From positions 14,563 to 78,562 of the forward strand of contig DJVJ01000051.1 of the NCBI GenBank assembly GCA_002441135.1: a stretch of 64,000 nucleotides of DNA, read 5' to 3'. Positions 34,972-43,001 of this stretch are shown here, piece after piece. Each line of letters begins with the position of its first letter. Position 1 is the stretch's first letter. The stretch is from Caryophanales bacterium UBA6259. Its GTDB lineage: Bacteria; Bacillota; Bacilli; Tepidibacillales; Tepidibacillaceae. The notes under the pieces are model-generated. The model made no database searches, was not told the DNA's origin, and saw nothing but the letters and a program-made list of their open reading frames with translations. Position numbers and translations under genes: made by a program.

Positions 34972-35433
34972 ATGTCAGGTAAGCAACAACTTATTAAGGT
35001 AGTTACAAGGATAATCCTTCCCGATGGGGCAAAAGAGCAGATCTTGCAAAATGCAGAGGGTACGCTTTACTTAAAGGAGAATGACTACTTTTTAAGGTAC
35101 AGAGATGTAAATGAAGAGGACAGCGGTGAAAGCTGGACAACAATTAAATGGCCAAGCTTGGATAATAGGGATAATAAAAAACAGGAAGTAACTATTATTC
35201 GGCAGGGAAATGTAAAAATGAAGCAAACCTTTATTGAAAATCAGGAGGAGCTTGGATACTACCATACTCCATTAGGTATTTTTGACATCAAAACTAAAAC
35301 AGCGCATGTAGAGATTCAACAAAATAATCAAGAAATCCATATTGAATATCAATTATGGATTAACCGACAGCTTGCTGGACAATATCAGGTAAAGATTAGC
35401 TATAAAGATATTCCTGAAAAGGAAAAAGTTTAA
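34972..35433 (+). CDS. ywiB: DUF1934 family beta-barrel protein YwiB
   Basis: A 153-residue cytosolic protein of the DUF1934 family, predicted to be a small calycin-like beta barrel. Segments that identify it are LKENDYFLRY, EVTIIRQGNVKMKQTF, the turn YYHTPLGIFDIKTKT, and a C-terminal YQLWINRQLAGQYQVKI strand pair. The function is unknown. In B. subtilis ywiB is upstream of argS near the speB region; argS is absent here. The ATG has an AAGGAAGG site. Confidence 0.85.
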   Translation: MSGKQQLIKVVTRIILPDGAKEQILQNAEGTLYLKENDYFLRYRDVNEEDSGESWTTIKWPSLDNRDNKKQEVTIIRQGNVKMKQTFIENQEELGYYHTPLGIFDIKTKTAHVEIQQNNQEIHIEYQLWINRQLAGQYQVKISYKDIPEKEKV

Positions 35434-35525
35434 AAAGAAAAAGGGATACGATTGTTTGATGGAGAACCATATAAGGGAGAAATATTAGCATTTATTTGAT
35501 AAGCTATCAAAGGAAGTGACTGTTA

Positions 35526-35924
35526 ATGCAAGCAAAGGTAATTATTTTTCTTCTATTTGCACTTTTTGTTGCTGTTTTAGCGGTTGTTAATATTCAACCG
35601 GTAGTTGTTAATTATGTGATTGGCCAAACTGAAATCCCATTAATTTTTGTAGTCATTTTCTCTGTACTCATTGGAGCGTTACTTCTATTTTTCTTATCCT
35701 CGATGAAACAGTTAAAATTGCAACGAAAAATTAAAGCACTAGAAAAAGAAAATGGACAAATAAAAGAACAGTTAGAGGAATATTACAGGCTTAAGAAGGA
35801 AGATGGTTTAGCTCGTGTAGAAGAACAAGAGCAAGCACAAGCACAAGCACAAGCAAAAACAGATTCAGAGGAAGAACAAAGCCTAGATTCAGAAAAAGAG
35901 ATGACAGAGCAAGAGGAAAAGTAG
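35526..35924 (+). CDS. LapA-domain membrane protein
   Basis: A 132-residue protein with two transmembrane helices (about residues 4-24 and 40-62) of the LapA/DUF1049 family. A cytoplasmic coiled coil (about 63-95) follows, then a low-complexity Q/A/E tail. The motifs NIQPVVVNYVIGQTEIPL between the helices match the family. The tail is encoded partly by tandem CAAGCA hexamers at 35832-35855. Function is unknown; the family is implicated in membrane-envelope assembly in Gram-negative bacteria, which does not carry over directly. Confidence 0.8.
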   Translation: MQAKVIIFLLFALFVAVLAVVNIQPVVVNYVIGQTEIPLIFVVIFSVLIGALLLFFLSSMKQLKLQRKIKALEKENGQIKEQLEEYYRLKKEDGLARVEEQEQAQAQAQAKTDSEEEQSLDSEKEMTEQEEK

Positions 35925-35971
35925 TAATCGTAGAGCTACTCTAATCTTGGAGACGAAATGGGTGAGGGAGA

Positions 35972-36928
35972 ATGCAGAAGCTTATTGAATCCATTCGAAG
36001 TGGCAATAAGCGTAGTGGAGCAAGGGCGATATCCATCATTGAAAACAATAGTTCAGAGAAAATCTCCCTTTTAAAGCTATTAGCCAAAAACAAAGTGAAA
36101 GCAAGAATAATAGGTATTACAGGCTCACCAGGAGCTGGCAAAAGCACATTAGTGGATGGATTGATAAGACAGCTTCGCAGACAAAACCTTACCGTAGGAA
36201 TTCTTGCCATCGATCCTAGCAGCCCATTTACGGGAGGAGCATTACTAGGGGATCGTGTCAGAATGCAAAAGCATGCTACAGATGATGGTGTATTTATTCG
36301 TAGTATGGGAAGTAGAGGAACATTAGGTGGATTAGCGAAGGCGACTAAAGATGCTGTAAAGGTTCTTGATTTGTTAGGATATGATGTTATTATTATTGAG
36401 ACAGTAGGGGTTGGACAATCTGAGCTTGAGATTATGAATCTAGCGGAAACTACTCTTGTTGTCCTACATCCAGGTGCTGGAGATACCATACAGGCCTTTA
36501 AAGCGGGCTTAATGGAGATTGCAGATCTATTTGTTGTTAATAAAAGTGATTTACCGGGAGCTAAAAAATTAATTCATGAGCTAGAGCTACTTTTAGAGAT
36601 GACAAAGATAAGAACAGCCAATTTGTGGATAACGCCAATAATAGAGACTATTGCGACACAGAATCAGGGAATCGAATCATTGTGTGGCCAAATTGAAGCT
36701 CACTATCAGTTTTTGCTAGAAAAAGGAATACTAGAACAGAAAAGAAGACTTAGCTTAGAGAAGGAAGTCTTTGATACATTGTTTGAGCTTTTAGAACAAA
36801 AGGTAAAAAATTATCAAGATAAAGAGGAATATAGTGATTTAAGGGATATGTTAATAAAGGGAGAAAAAAACCCGATTGAAATCGCAGAAATCATGTTTAC
36901 AAATCTTTTTTATGATAAAAATGAGTAA
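35972..36928 (+). CDS. meaB: Methylmalonyl-CoA mutase-associated GTPase MeaB
   Basis: A SIMIBI-class G3E GTPase of 318 residues that protects and reloads B12-dependent acyl-CoA mutases. The P-loop is GSPGAGKS near residue 49, the switch region includes DPSSPFTGGALLGDRVRMQ, the Walker B-like segment is IIIETVGVGQSE, and the guanine motif is NKSD. The length matches MeaB/ArgK. The start is ATG after GGTGAGGGAG. No mutase, epimerase or icmF gene is nearby, so the partner enzyme must be elsewhere. Confidence 0.93.
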   Translation: MQKLIESIRSGNKRSGARAISIIENNSSEKISLLKLLAKNKVKARIIGITGSPGAGKSTLVDGLIRQLRRQNLTVGILAIDPSSPFTGGALLGDRVRMQKHATDDGVFIRSMGSRGTLGGLAKATKDAVKVLDLLGYDVIIIETVGVGQSELEIMNLAETTLVVLHPGAGDTIQAFKAGLMEIADLFVVNKSDLPGAKKLIHELELLLEMTKIRTANLWITPIIETIATQNQGIESLCGQIEAHYQFLLEKGILEQKRRLSLEKEVFDTLFELLEQKVKNYQDKEEYSDLRDMLIKGEKNPIEIAEIMFTNLFYDKNE

Positions 36929-36946
36929 GGTAAATGAAGAAAATAT

Positions 36947-36974
36947 TTGACATCCACTAAAAAAAAGATACAAT
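36947..36974 (+). promoter_or_regulatory. Sigma-A promoter of rpoE
   Basis: TTGACA (36947-36952) and TACAAT (36969-36974) are 16 bases apart. The -35 box coincides with the TTG that would start the longest rpoE frame, which argues for the downstream start at 37016. Confidence 0.75.
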
Positions 36975-37015
36975 ATTGTGTACTGATTGATGTAAATGAA
37001 AGGATGTGCCGTGAT

Positions 37016-37588
37016 TTGGTTAATCTAGAGCAGCTTGATTTTCAAGGCAAGGGAAAAAATGTAAAAGAAATTCCAATGGTTGAAATTGTTTTTGAAATTC
37101 TTAAGACGACAAAAAATACATATTTATTTAATGATCTTGTTAAAGAAGTGATTCGACTAAAGGAAATTCCAGAGGAACAGGCGACAGATTATATGGTTCA
37201 ATTGTTCACAGAAATGAATATTGATGGGCGTTTTATCCATCTTGGCCAAGGGGAATGGGGATTAAAACGCTGGTATCCTGCAGATCCAACAGATTTCCTT
37301 GTTTATAGTCGCGATGAAGATGAAGAAAGCGTTGATTATGATGAGGAAGATGATTTTGCTGAAGAGGATTACGATGATTCTGAGGAAGATATAGAAGACG
37401 AAGATATAGAAGACGAAGAGGATGATGAGGATGTTGACTTTGAGGATGACTCCGAAATCATTGATGAAGAAGAAGTATCCTTGGATGATGACGATGAATT
37501 TGATGATGAAGAGCTGTCCTACGAAGATGATGTAGAGATAGATGAAGAGGATACAGAGGATACAGAGGATTCAGAAGAAGAGGTTTAA
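37016..37588 (+). CDS. rpoE: RNA polymerase delta subunit
   Basis: Gram-positive-specific RNA polymerase subunit that promotes polymerase recycling and sensitivity to initiating nucleotide. The N-terminal HARE-HTH domain includes MVEIVFEIL, NIDGRFI and WGLKRWYP, and the C-terminal half is an almost pure Asp/Glu tail. The frame is open from 36947, but that codon is part of a promoter. The site AAAGGATGTG ends 7 bases before TTG 37016, giving 190 residues. The longer form would carry an N-terminal segment absent from B. subtilis RpoE. The neighbour pyrG is the normal partner. Confidence 0.9.
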   Translation: MVNLEQLDFQGKGKNVKEIPMVEIVFEILKTTKNTYLFNDLVKEVIRLKEIPEEQATDYMVQLFTEMNIDGRFIHLGQGEWGLKRWYPADPTDFLVYSRDEDEESVDYDEEDDFAEEDYDDSEEDIEDEDIEDEEDDEDVDFEDDSEIIDEEEVSLDDDDEFDDEELSYEDDVEIDEEDTEDTEDSEEEV

Positions 37589-37604
37589 AAGAAATTAAAA
37601 GAAC

Positions 37605-37736
37605 TTGACATTCATATTGGTTGAGAGTAAACTACTTTATGGGCTATTAAAGAAGTTTATGATTCGGATACTATTTAAACTTTACATAAACAAAAGCGGC
37701 CCCCGATTTAGGGGGAGTGTCGCTTTTGTTTTTTTT
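37605..37736 (+). promoter_or_regulatory. pyrG promoter and CTP-responsive leader attenuator
   Basis: TTGACA (37605-37610), 17 bases, TAAACT (37628-37633), then 7 bases to GGGC at 37641-37644. A transcript starting with GGGC is the requirement for reiterative G addition at low CTP in B. subtilis pyrG. Downstream is a terminator with arms CAAAAGCG (37691-37698) and CGCTTTTG (37721-37728), an inner CCCCC (37700-37704) paired to GGGGG (37711-37715), and a T-run. An added poly-G 5' end could pair with the CCCCC arm and act as antiterminator. The mechanism is inferred from the B. subtilis model. Confidence 0.85.
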
Positions 37737-37780
37737 ATGGAGTTTTGGGGAATAAGAAGAACATGAGGGAGGAATTGAAA

Positions 37781-39397
37781 ATGACCAAATATATCTTTGT
37801 AACTGGTGGAGTCGTTTCAGGTTTAGGAAAAGGAATAACAGCAGCCTCATTAGGTAGGTTATTGAAGAATCGTGGCTTAAAGGTCACCATTCAAAAATTT
37901 GATCCATATATCAATGTTGACCCAGGAACAATGAGTCCTTATCAGCATGGTGAAGTATATGTTACTGATGATGGTGCTGAAACCGATCTTGATTTAGGTC
38001 ATTATGAACGATTTATTGATATTAATTTATCAAAAAACAATAATGTGACTACAGGAAAAATCTATTCCTCTGTCATTACCAAGGAGCGTCGTGGAGACTA
38101 TCTTGGTGGAACCGTACAAGTAATTCCACACATTACCAATGAAATTAAGGATCGTATTTTTAGAGCAGCTAGAGAAACAAGTGCAGATGTTGTAATCACA
38201 GAAATCGGTGGAACAGTAGGAGATATTGAAAGTCTGCCATTTTTAGAAGCGATTAGACAATTAAAAAATGATGTTGGTAGAGAAAATATCATCTATATTC
38301 ATGTTACCTTGGTACCTTATATTGCTGTTTCTGGCGAAGTGAAAACAAAGCCTACTCAGCATAGTGTTAAAGAGCTAAGAAGTATTGGAATTCAACCAAA
38401 CATGATTGTTTGCCGAACCCAGCAGCCTTTATCTGAGGATATAAAGAAAAAAATTGCGTTATTCTGTGATATTGAACAGAATGCAGTTATTGAAGGATTA
38501 GATGCAGATACCTTATATGATGTTCCATTAATGTATCAAGCACAAGGCTTTGATGATTATGTAGCAAAGCATTTAAATCTTGAGCTTCCTGAGGCAGATA
38601 TGCAGGAATGGACTCAATTAGTGAATAAAATCAAAAATCTAAAACATACCACAAGTATTGCAATAGTTGGGAAATATGTTTCATTACATGATGCATATCT
38701 AAGTGTAGCTGAAGCATTATACCATGCAGGCTTTAATCATGATTCTGAAGTGGATATCGAATGGGTTGATGCAGAAATCGTAACAAAGGAAAATGTTTCT
38801 GAATTACTTAAAAATGTCGATGGAATCTTGGTGCCAGGTGGCTTTGGTGATCGTGGAATTGAAGGGAAAATTAACGCGATCCAATATGCCAGAGAGAACA
38901 ATAAACCGTTTTTCGGAATATGCTTAGGCATGCAAACTGCAGTGATTGAGTTTGCTCGAAATGTTTTAGGATATAAGGATGCAGATAGCTCTGAATTTAA
39001 TCTACGTACGGAATACCCTGTCATCGATATTCTACCTGAACAAAAGGATATTGAAGATTTAGGTGGTACCATGAGATTAGGGCTATATCCATGCAAGCTA
39101 GATGAGAACTCTAAAGCGTTTGGTCAATATAAAGAATCCCTAATTTATGAAAGACATCGTCATCGTTATGAGTTTAACAATGAATATCGAGAAATATTTA
39201 TGGAAGCAGGATTAGTCTTCTCAGGAACATCTCCAGATGAAAGATTAGTGGAAATTGTGGAATTGTCAGAACATCCTTGGTTTGTAGCAAGTCAATTCCA
39301 TCCTGAATTTACATCCCGTCCAAATCGTCCACATCCATTATTTAATGGCTTTGTTGAAGCGGCTTTAAAACAAAAATTAGCCAATGTGAATAAATAA
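37781..39397 (+). CDS. pyrG: CTP synthase
   Basis: Makes CTP from UTP, ATP and glutamine. The 538-residue protein starts MTKYIFVTGGVVSGLGKG (the ATP-binding loop) and has the glutaminase domain with nucleophile cysteine in GICLGMQ and the His-Glu pair in QFHPEF. The frame extends to a TTG at 37745, but GGGAGG is positioned for the ATG at 37781. It is regulated by the leader described above and followed by a terminator. Confidence 0.97.
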   Translation: MTKYIFVTGGVVSGLGKGITAASLGRLLKNRGLKVTIQKFDPYINVDPGTMSPYQHGEVYVTDDGAETDLDLGHYERFIDINLSKNNNVTTGKIYSSVITKERRGDYLGGTVQVIPHITNEIKDRIFRAARETSADVVITEIGGTVGDIESLPFLEAIRQLKNDVGRENIIYIHVTLVPYIAVSGEVKTKPTQHSVKELRSIGIQPNMIVCRTQQPLSEDIKKKIALFCDIEQNAVIEGLDADTLYDVPLMYQAQGFDDYVAKHLNLELPEADMQEWTQLVNKIKNLKHTTSIAIVGKYVSLHDAYLSVAEALYHAGFNHDSEVDIEWVDAEIVTKENVSELLKNVDGILVPGGFGDRGIEGKINAIQYARENNKPFFGICLGMQTAVIEFARNVLGYKDADSSEFNLRTEYPVIDILPEQKDIEDLGGTMRLGLYPCKLDENSKAFGQYKESLIYERHRHRYEFNNEYREIFMEAGLVFSGTSPDERLVEIVELSEHPWFVASQFHPEFTSRPNRPHPLFNGFVEAALKQKLANVNK

Positions 39398-39420
39398 AAA
39401 GTTGAAATGCTACATCAGTG

Positions 39421-39449
39421 AAAAATGAGGAGATTCTCCTCATTTTTTT
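39421..39449 (+). terminator. Terminator after pyrG
   Basis: The inverted repeat AAAAATGAGGAGA / TCTCCTCATTTTT with almost no loop is followed by T residues. Confidence 0.88.
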
Positions 39450-39511
39450 GCTTTTCTAACAGCAATAATTTCTTATCTTTAAAAAATTGCGAAAAAATGG
39501 ACAAAGCTAGC

Positions 39512-39538
39512 AGGAAAAAAGTACCTTTTTAGAGAAGG
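39512..39538 (+). promoter_or_regulatory. Candidate sigma-H promoter of spo0F
   Basis: AGGAAAAAA (39512-39520) followed 13 bases later by GAAGG (39534-39538) resembles the sigma-H consensus (RnAGGAWWW, RnnGAAT). spo0F is sigma-H dependent in B. subtilis. A 0A-box-like TTGCGAA (39487-39493) lies upstream. Both are imperfect. Confidence 0.4.
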
Positions 39539-39587
39539 TTAATTAAATTTAAAATGTAAAGACATTTAAGCATCGGAGGGGTCAAGT

Positions 39588-39950
39588 GTGGGGGATAAAA
39601 AGATACTGATTGTTGATGATCAATTTGGAATCCGAGTGTTATTGTATGAGGTATTTGGCAAGGAAGGCTACAAAACCTTTCAAGCTGCAAATGGAAAGGA
39701 AGCCATTGATTTAGTGAAAAGGAATCACCCTGATCTTGTCTTGCTAGATATGAAAATTCCCGGAATGGATGGTTTAGAAATATTGAAACGCATTAAGAAA
39801 TATGATCAAAGCATTAAAGTAATCATGATGACGGCTTATGGTGAACTGGATATGATTAATGAAGCAAGTAAGCATGGTGCCATTACTCACATTACAAAAC
39901 CATTTGATATTGATTACCTACGTAAAACCGTAAAAGAACATATTGTTTAG
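39588..39950 (+). CDS. spo0F: Sporulation phosphorelay response regulator Spo0F
   Basis: A single-domain response regulator of 120 residues that receives phosphate from sporulation kinases and passes it to Spo0B. The acidic pair is in IVDDQFGIR, the phospho-acceptor Asp in LVLLDMKIPGMDG near residue 54, Thr in MTAYGELDM and Lys in THITKPFDID. These are diagnostic and near-identical to B. subtilis Spo0F. GTG is the start, with CGGAGGGG upstream. Its position between pyrG and fbaA is the classical one. Confidence 0.96.
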   Translation: MGDKKILIVDDQFGIRVLLYEVFGKEGYKTFQAANGKEAIDLVKRNHPDLVLLDMKIPGMDGLEILKRIKKYDQSIKVIMMTAYGELDMINEASKHGAITHITKPFDIDYLRKTVKEHIV

Positions 39951-40080
39951 TTAATAAAGATGAAATAGAAAATATAAATATGATATAATATTCGGTGTTA
40001 TGCAGTATGGTTTTACTGTAAGTAACATAATATAATGTCATAGTAAATTTATATTGTCTATTTTGAAAGGAGCAATACAT

Positions 40081-40935
40081 ATGCCATTAGTTTCAATGTC
40101 GGAAATGTTAAAAAAGGCAAAGGCAGGTAAATATGCGGTTGGCCAATTTAACATGAATAATTTAGAGTTTACACAAGCAATTGTTGAAGTTGCGGAGGAA
40201 GAAAAATCACCAGTAATTTTAGGTGTTAGCGAAGGCGCTCTTAAATATATGGGATTAGAATATACAGTGGCAATGGCTGAAGCTGCTGCTAGAACAAGTA
40301 GCGTACCAATCGCACTACATTTAGACCATGGTAGTTCATTTGAGGTTGCAATGAAACTAATCAAAGCTGGATTTTCTTCTGTGATGATTGATGGTTCTCA
40401 TCATCCATTTGAAGAGAATGTGAAAATTACTCAACAGGTAGTTGCAGCTTCTCATGCAATGGGTGTATCTGTTGAAGGTGAGCTTGGTACTATTGGTGGT
40501 ACAGAGGATGATCTTACAGTAGCAGAAGAGGATGCAAAACTAACAAAACCTGAGGAAGCTATTGAATTTTATAAGCTAACCAATGTAGACGCACTTGCAA
40601 TTGCAGTAGGTAGTGCTCATGGTATGTATAAAGGCGTTCCAAAAATTCGTTTTGACATTATTGAAGCAGTAAGCAAAGAAATTGATATTCCTTTAGTACT
40701 TCATGGAGGATCTGGAATTCCAGATGAGGCAGTAGCTAAAGCGATTAGCCTTGGAATTGGTAAAGTAAATGTAAATACAGAGAATCAAGTAGAGATGACC
40801 AAAAAAATCCGTGAAGTCTTTGCTAATGATGCAAAAGTATATGATCCTCGTAAATATCTTGGTCCTGGTCGTCAAGCGATTAAAGATGTAGTAAGAGCGA
40901 AAATCCGTTTATTTGGTAGCAACGGTAAAGCATAA
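40081..40935 (+). CDS. fbaA: Fructose-bisphosphate aldolase, class II
   Basis: Zinc-dependent aldolase of glycolysis and gluconeogenesis, 284 residues. Metal and substrate motifs include HLDHGSSFE, DGSHHPFEENV, GSAHGMYKG and VLHGGSGIPDE. The ATG at 40081 follows GAAAGGAGC; the frame reaches upstream to 40054 without a site. It is followed at 65 bases by the transaldolase gene, the order found in B. subtilis. Confidence 0.96.
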   Translation: MPLVSMSEMLKKAKAGKYAVGQFNMNNLEFTQAIVEVAEEEKSPVILGVSEGALKYMGLEYTVAMAEAAARTSSVPIALHLDHGSSFEVAMKLIKAGFSSVMIDGSHHPFEENVKITQQVVAASHAMGVSVEGELGTIGGTEDDLTVAEEDAKLTKPEEAIEFYKLTNVDALAIAVGSAHGMYKGVPKIRFDIIEAVSKEIDIPLVLHGGSGIPDEAVAKAISLGIGKVNVNTENQVEMTKKIREVFANDAKVYDPRKYLGPGRQAIKDVVRAKIRLFGSNGKA

Positions 40936-41000
40936 ACATTAAACAGAGTAAATACAATAGAAAGCAATAATATAGCGTAAAAGATAGAGGTGCCCGAATA

Positions 41001-41663
41001 ATGAAATTTTTTATCGATACAGCAAATGTGGAAGAGATAAAAACTGCTGCTGAATGGGGAATACTATCTGGAGTTACTACCAATCCCTCCCTTATAGCGA
41101 AGGAAGGACGAAAAATTGATGATGTCATTCATGAGATTGTCGGTTTAGTCGATGGTCCAATTAGTGCTGAAGTGAACAGTTTAGTAGCAGAGGAAATGGT
41201 GAAAGAAGCAAAGCCGCTGGCAGCGATTTCTCCAAATGTCGTAATAAAAATTCCAATGACTACAGAAGGACTTAAGGCTGTTTCTCAATTGAGTAAACAG
41301 GGAATTAAAACCAATGTAACTTTGATCTTTTCCGCGAATCAAGCATTAATGGCGGCAAGAGCAGGTGCTAGCTTTGTATCTCCTTTTGTTGGTCGACTAG
41401 ATGATATCGGATATGATGGGATTAATCTAATTGCAGAAATTAGTGACATTTTTAACCTTTTTGGTATAGATACTGAAATTATTGCTGCAAGCATTCGTCA
41501 TCCAATGCATGTTACTGATGCTGCAAAAGTGGGCTCGGATATTGCTACAATCCCTTTTAAGGTATTAGAGCAAATGGCAAAGCATCCGATGACAGAGATT
41601 GGAATTGAGAAATTTATTGCTGACTATCAAAAATCTCTTAATAATAATACACAAAAGGCTTAA
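41001..41663 (+). CDS. tal: Transaldolase / fructose-6-phosphate aldolase family
   Basis: A small transaldolase of 220 residues (TalC/YwjH group) of the pentose phosphate pathway. It begins MKFFIDTAN with TTNPSLI close behind. The Schiff-base lysine is in VIKIPMT near residue 84, and TLIFSANQALMAARAGA follows. Small-type enzymes may act as transaldolase or as F6P aldolase, which sequence inspection does not separate firmly. It lies between fbaA and murA as in B. subtilis. Confidence 0.93.
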   Translation: MKFFIDTANVEEIKTAAEWGILSGVTTNPSLIAKEGRKIDDVIHEIVGLVDGPISAEVNSLVAEEMVKEAKPLAAISPNVVIKIPMTTEGLKAVSQLSKQGIKTNVTLIFSANQALMAARAGASFVSPFVGRLDDIGYDGINLIAEISDIFNLFGIDTEIIAASIRHPMHVTDAAKVGSDIATIPFKVLEQMAKHPMTEIGIEKFIADYQKSLNNNTQKA

Positions 41664-41675
41664 GGCTTTAAAAAT

Positions 41676-41706
41676 ACTTCAGATGGGGGAAAACTCCGTC
41701 TGAAGT
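41676..41706 (+). terminator. Hairpin after tal
   Basis: The arms ACTTCAGATGGGG and CTCCGTCTGAAGT pair with two G-U wobbles. The downstream tract TTTATTATT is a weak T-run, so partial read-through into murA is likely. Confidence 0.6.
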
Positions 41707-41740
41707 TTATTATTCGTTTAAGGAAGTAAGGAGGATTTGC

Positions 41741-43000
41741 TTGGAAAAATTAATGATACGAGGTGGTCAGCCGTTAAATGGCAAGGTTACCATTAGCGGA
41801 GCTAAAAACAGTGCGGTTGCATTAATACCTGCTGCGATTTTAGCCGACTCTCTAGTCACCATCGACAACATTCCAAATATTAGTGATGTAGATATTTTAA
41901 TTGATATATTACAAGACTTAGGTGCTATTGTTACCTATGAGAATGGAACATTAACCATTGATTCTGCAAATATGAAATCAAAGCCGATGACCAGCGGTAA
42001 GGTAAAGGACTTAAGAGCTTCTTATTATCTAATGGGTGCGCTTTTAGCAAAATTTAAAGAAGCCCAAATTGGATTGCCGGGAGGATGTAATCTAGGTCCT
42101 AGACCGATTGATCAGCACATTAAGGGCTTTCAAAGCCTAGGAGCCAATGTTTCAAATGAAACAGGTTACCTTCAACTGAAGGCAGAAGAATTAAAAGGTG
42201 CAAAGATCTTTTTAGATGTTGTAAGTGTTGGTGCAACTATCAATATTATGCTTGCTGCAGCAAAAGCTAACGGACTTACCATCATTGAGAATGCAGCAAA
42301 AGAACCGGAAATTATCGATGTAGCTACTCTACTAACCTCAATGGGTGTAAAAATAACTGGCGTTGGTACAGATATTATTAAAATCCAAGGAAAAGAACTT
42401 CTAAGTGGCTGTAGACACTCCATTATTCCTGATCGCATTGAAGCAGGAACCTTTATGATTCTTGCGGCTGCCACTGCTGGAGATATTGTTGTAGATAACG
42501 TCATCCCCAAACATCTAGAATCCTTATCAGCGAAGCTACGAGAGCTAGGAGCAATCATTGAAGAAAATGAGGACTCCATACGAGTAATGGGCCAATCTTT
42601 TTATTCACCAGTAGACATCAAAACCCTTCCTTATCCAGGCTTTCCCACCGACCTACAACAACCTTTTACTAGTATTTTAACAAAAGCAGAGGGTACCAGT
42701 ATTGTTACGGATAATATTTATTCTTCTCGTTTTAAGCATATTGATGAATTAAGAAGAATGGGTGCAAATGTGAAGGTAGATGGAAGATCTGCTATTGTGG
42801 AAGGACCAACTGTGTTACAGGGCACAAAGGTAAAAGCAACCGATTTACGTGCGGGAGCTTCTTTAGTTGTCGCGGGTTTGATGGCAGATGGCATCACTGA
42901 GATTAGTGATATCTATCATATTGAACGCGGCTATGAGCAGCTAGAAAGCAAGCTTATTGGGCTGGGAGCATCAATTTGGCGAATAGAAGAGGAGGTTTAA
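41741..43000 (+). CDS. murA: UDP-N-acetylglucosamine 1-carboxyvinyltransferase
   Basis: First committed enzyme of peptidoglycan synthesis, 419 residues, target of fosfomycin. The PEP-binding lysine is in SGAKNSAVALI, the catalytic cysteine in LPGGCNLGPRPID, and DLRAGASLV lies near the end. The position between tal and glpX corresponds to B. subtilis murAB (murZ), one of two paralogues. TTG is the start, after TAAGGAGG. The stop is one base before the next gene start, so they are likely coupled. Confidence 0.95.
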   Translation: MEKLMIRGGQPLNGKVTISGAKNSAVALIPAAILADSLVTIDNIPNISDVDILIDILQDLGAIVTYENGTLTIDSANMKSKPMTSGKVKDLRASYYLMGALLAKFKEAQIGLPGGCNLGPRPIDQHIKGFQSLGANVSNETGYLQLKAEELKGAKIFLDVVSVGATINIMLAAAKANGLTIIENAAKEPEIIDVATLLTSMGVKITGVGTDIIKIQGKELLSGCRHSIIPDRIEAGTFMILAAATAGDIVVDNVIPKHLESLSAKLRELGAIIEENEDSIRVMGQSFYSPVDIKTLPYPGFPTDLQQPFTSILTKAEGTSIVTDNIYSSRFKHIDELRRMGANVKVDGRSAIVEGPTVLQGTKVKATDLRAGASLVVAGLMADGITEISDIYHIERGYEQLESKLIGLGASIWRIEEEV

Positions 43001-43001
43001 T

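Noticed and set aside
35832..35855. CRISPR-like short repeat
   Set aside because: The repeats are contiguous hexamers inside a coding frame with no spacers.
36947..37015. N-terminal 23-residue extension of RpoE
   Set aside because: Its start codon is part of a -35 box, and the extension has no counterpart in known delta subunits.
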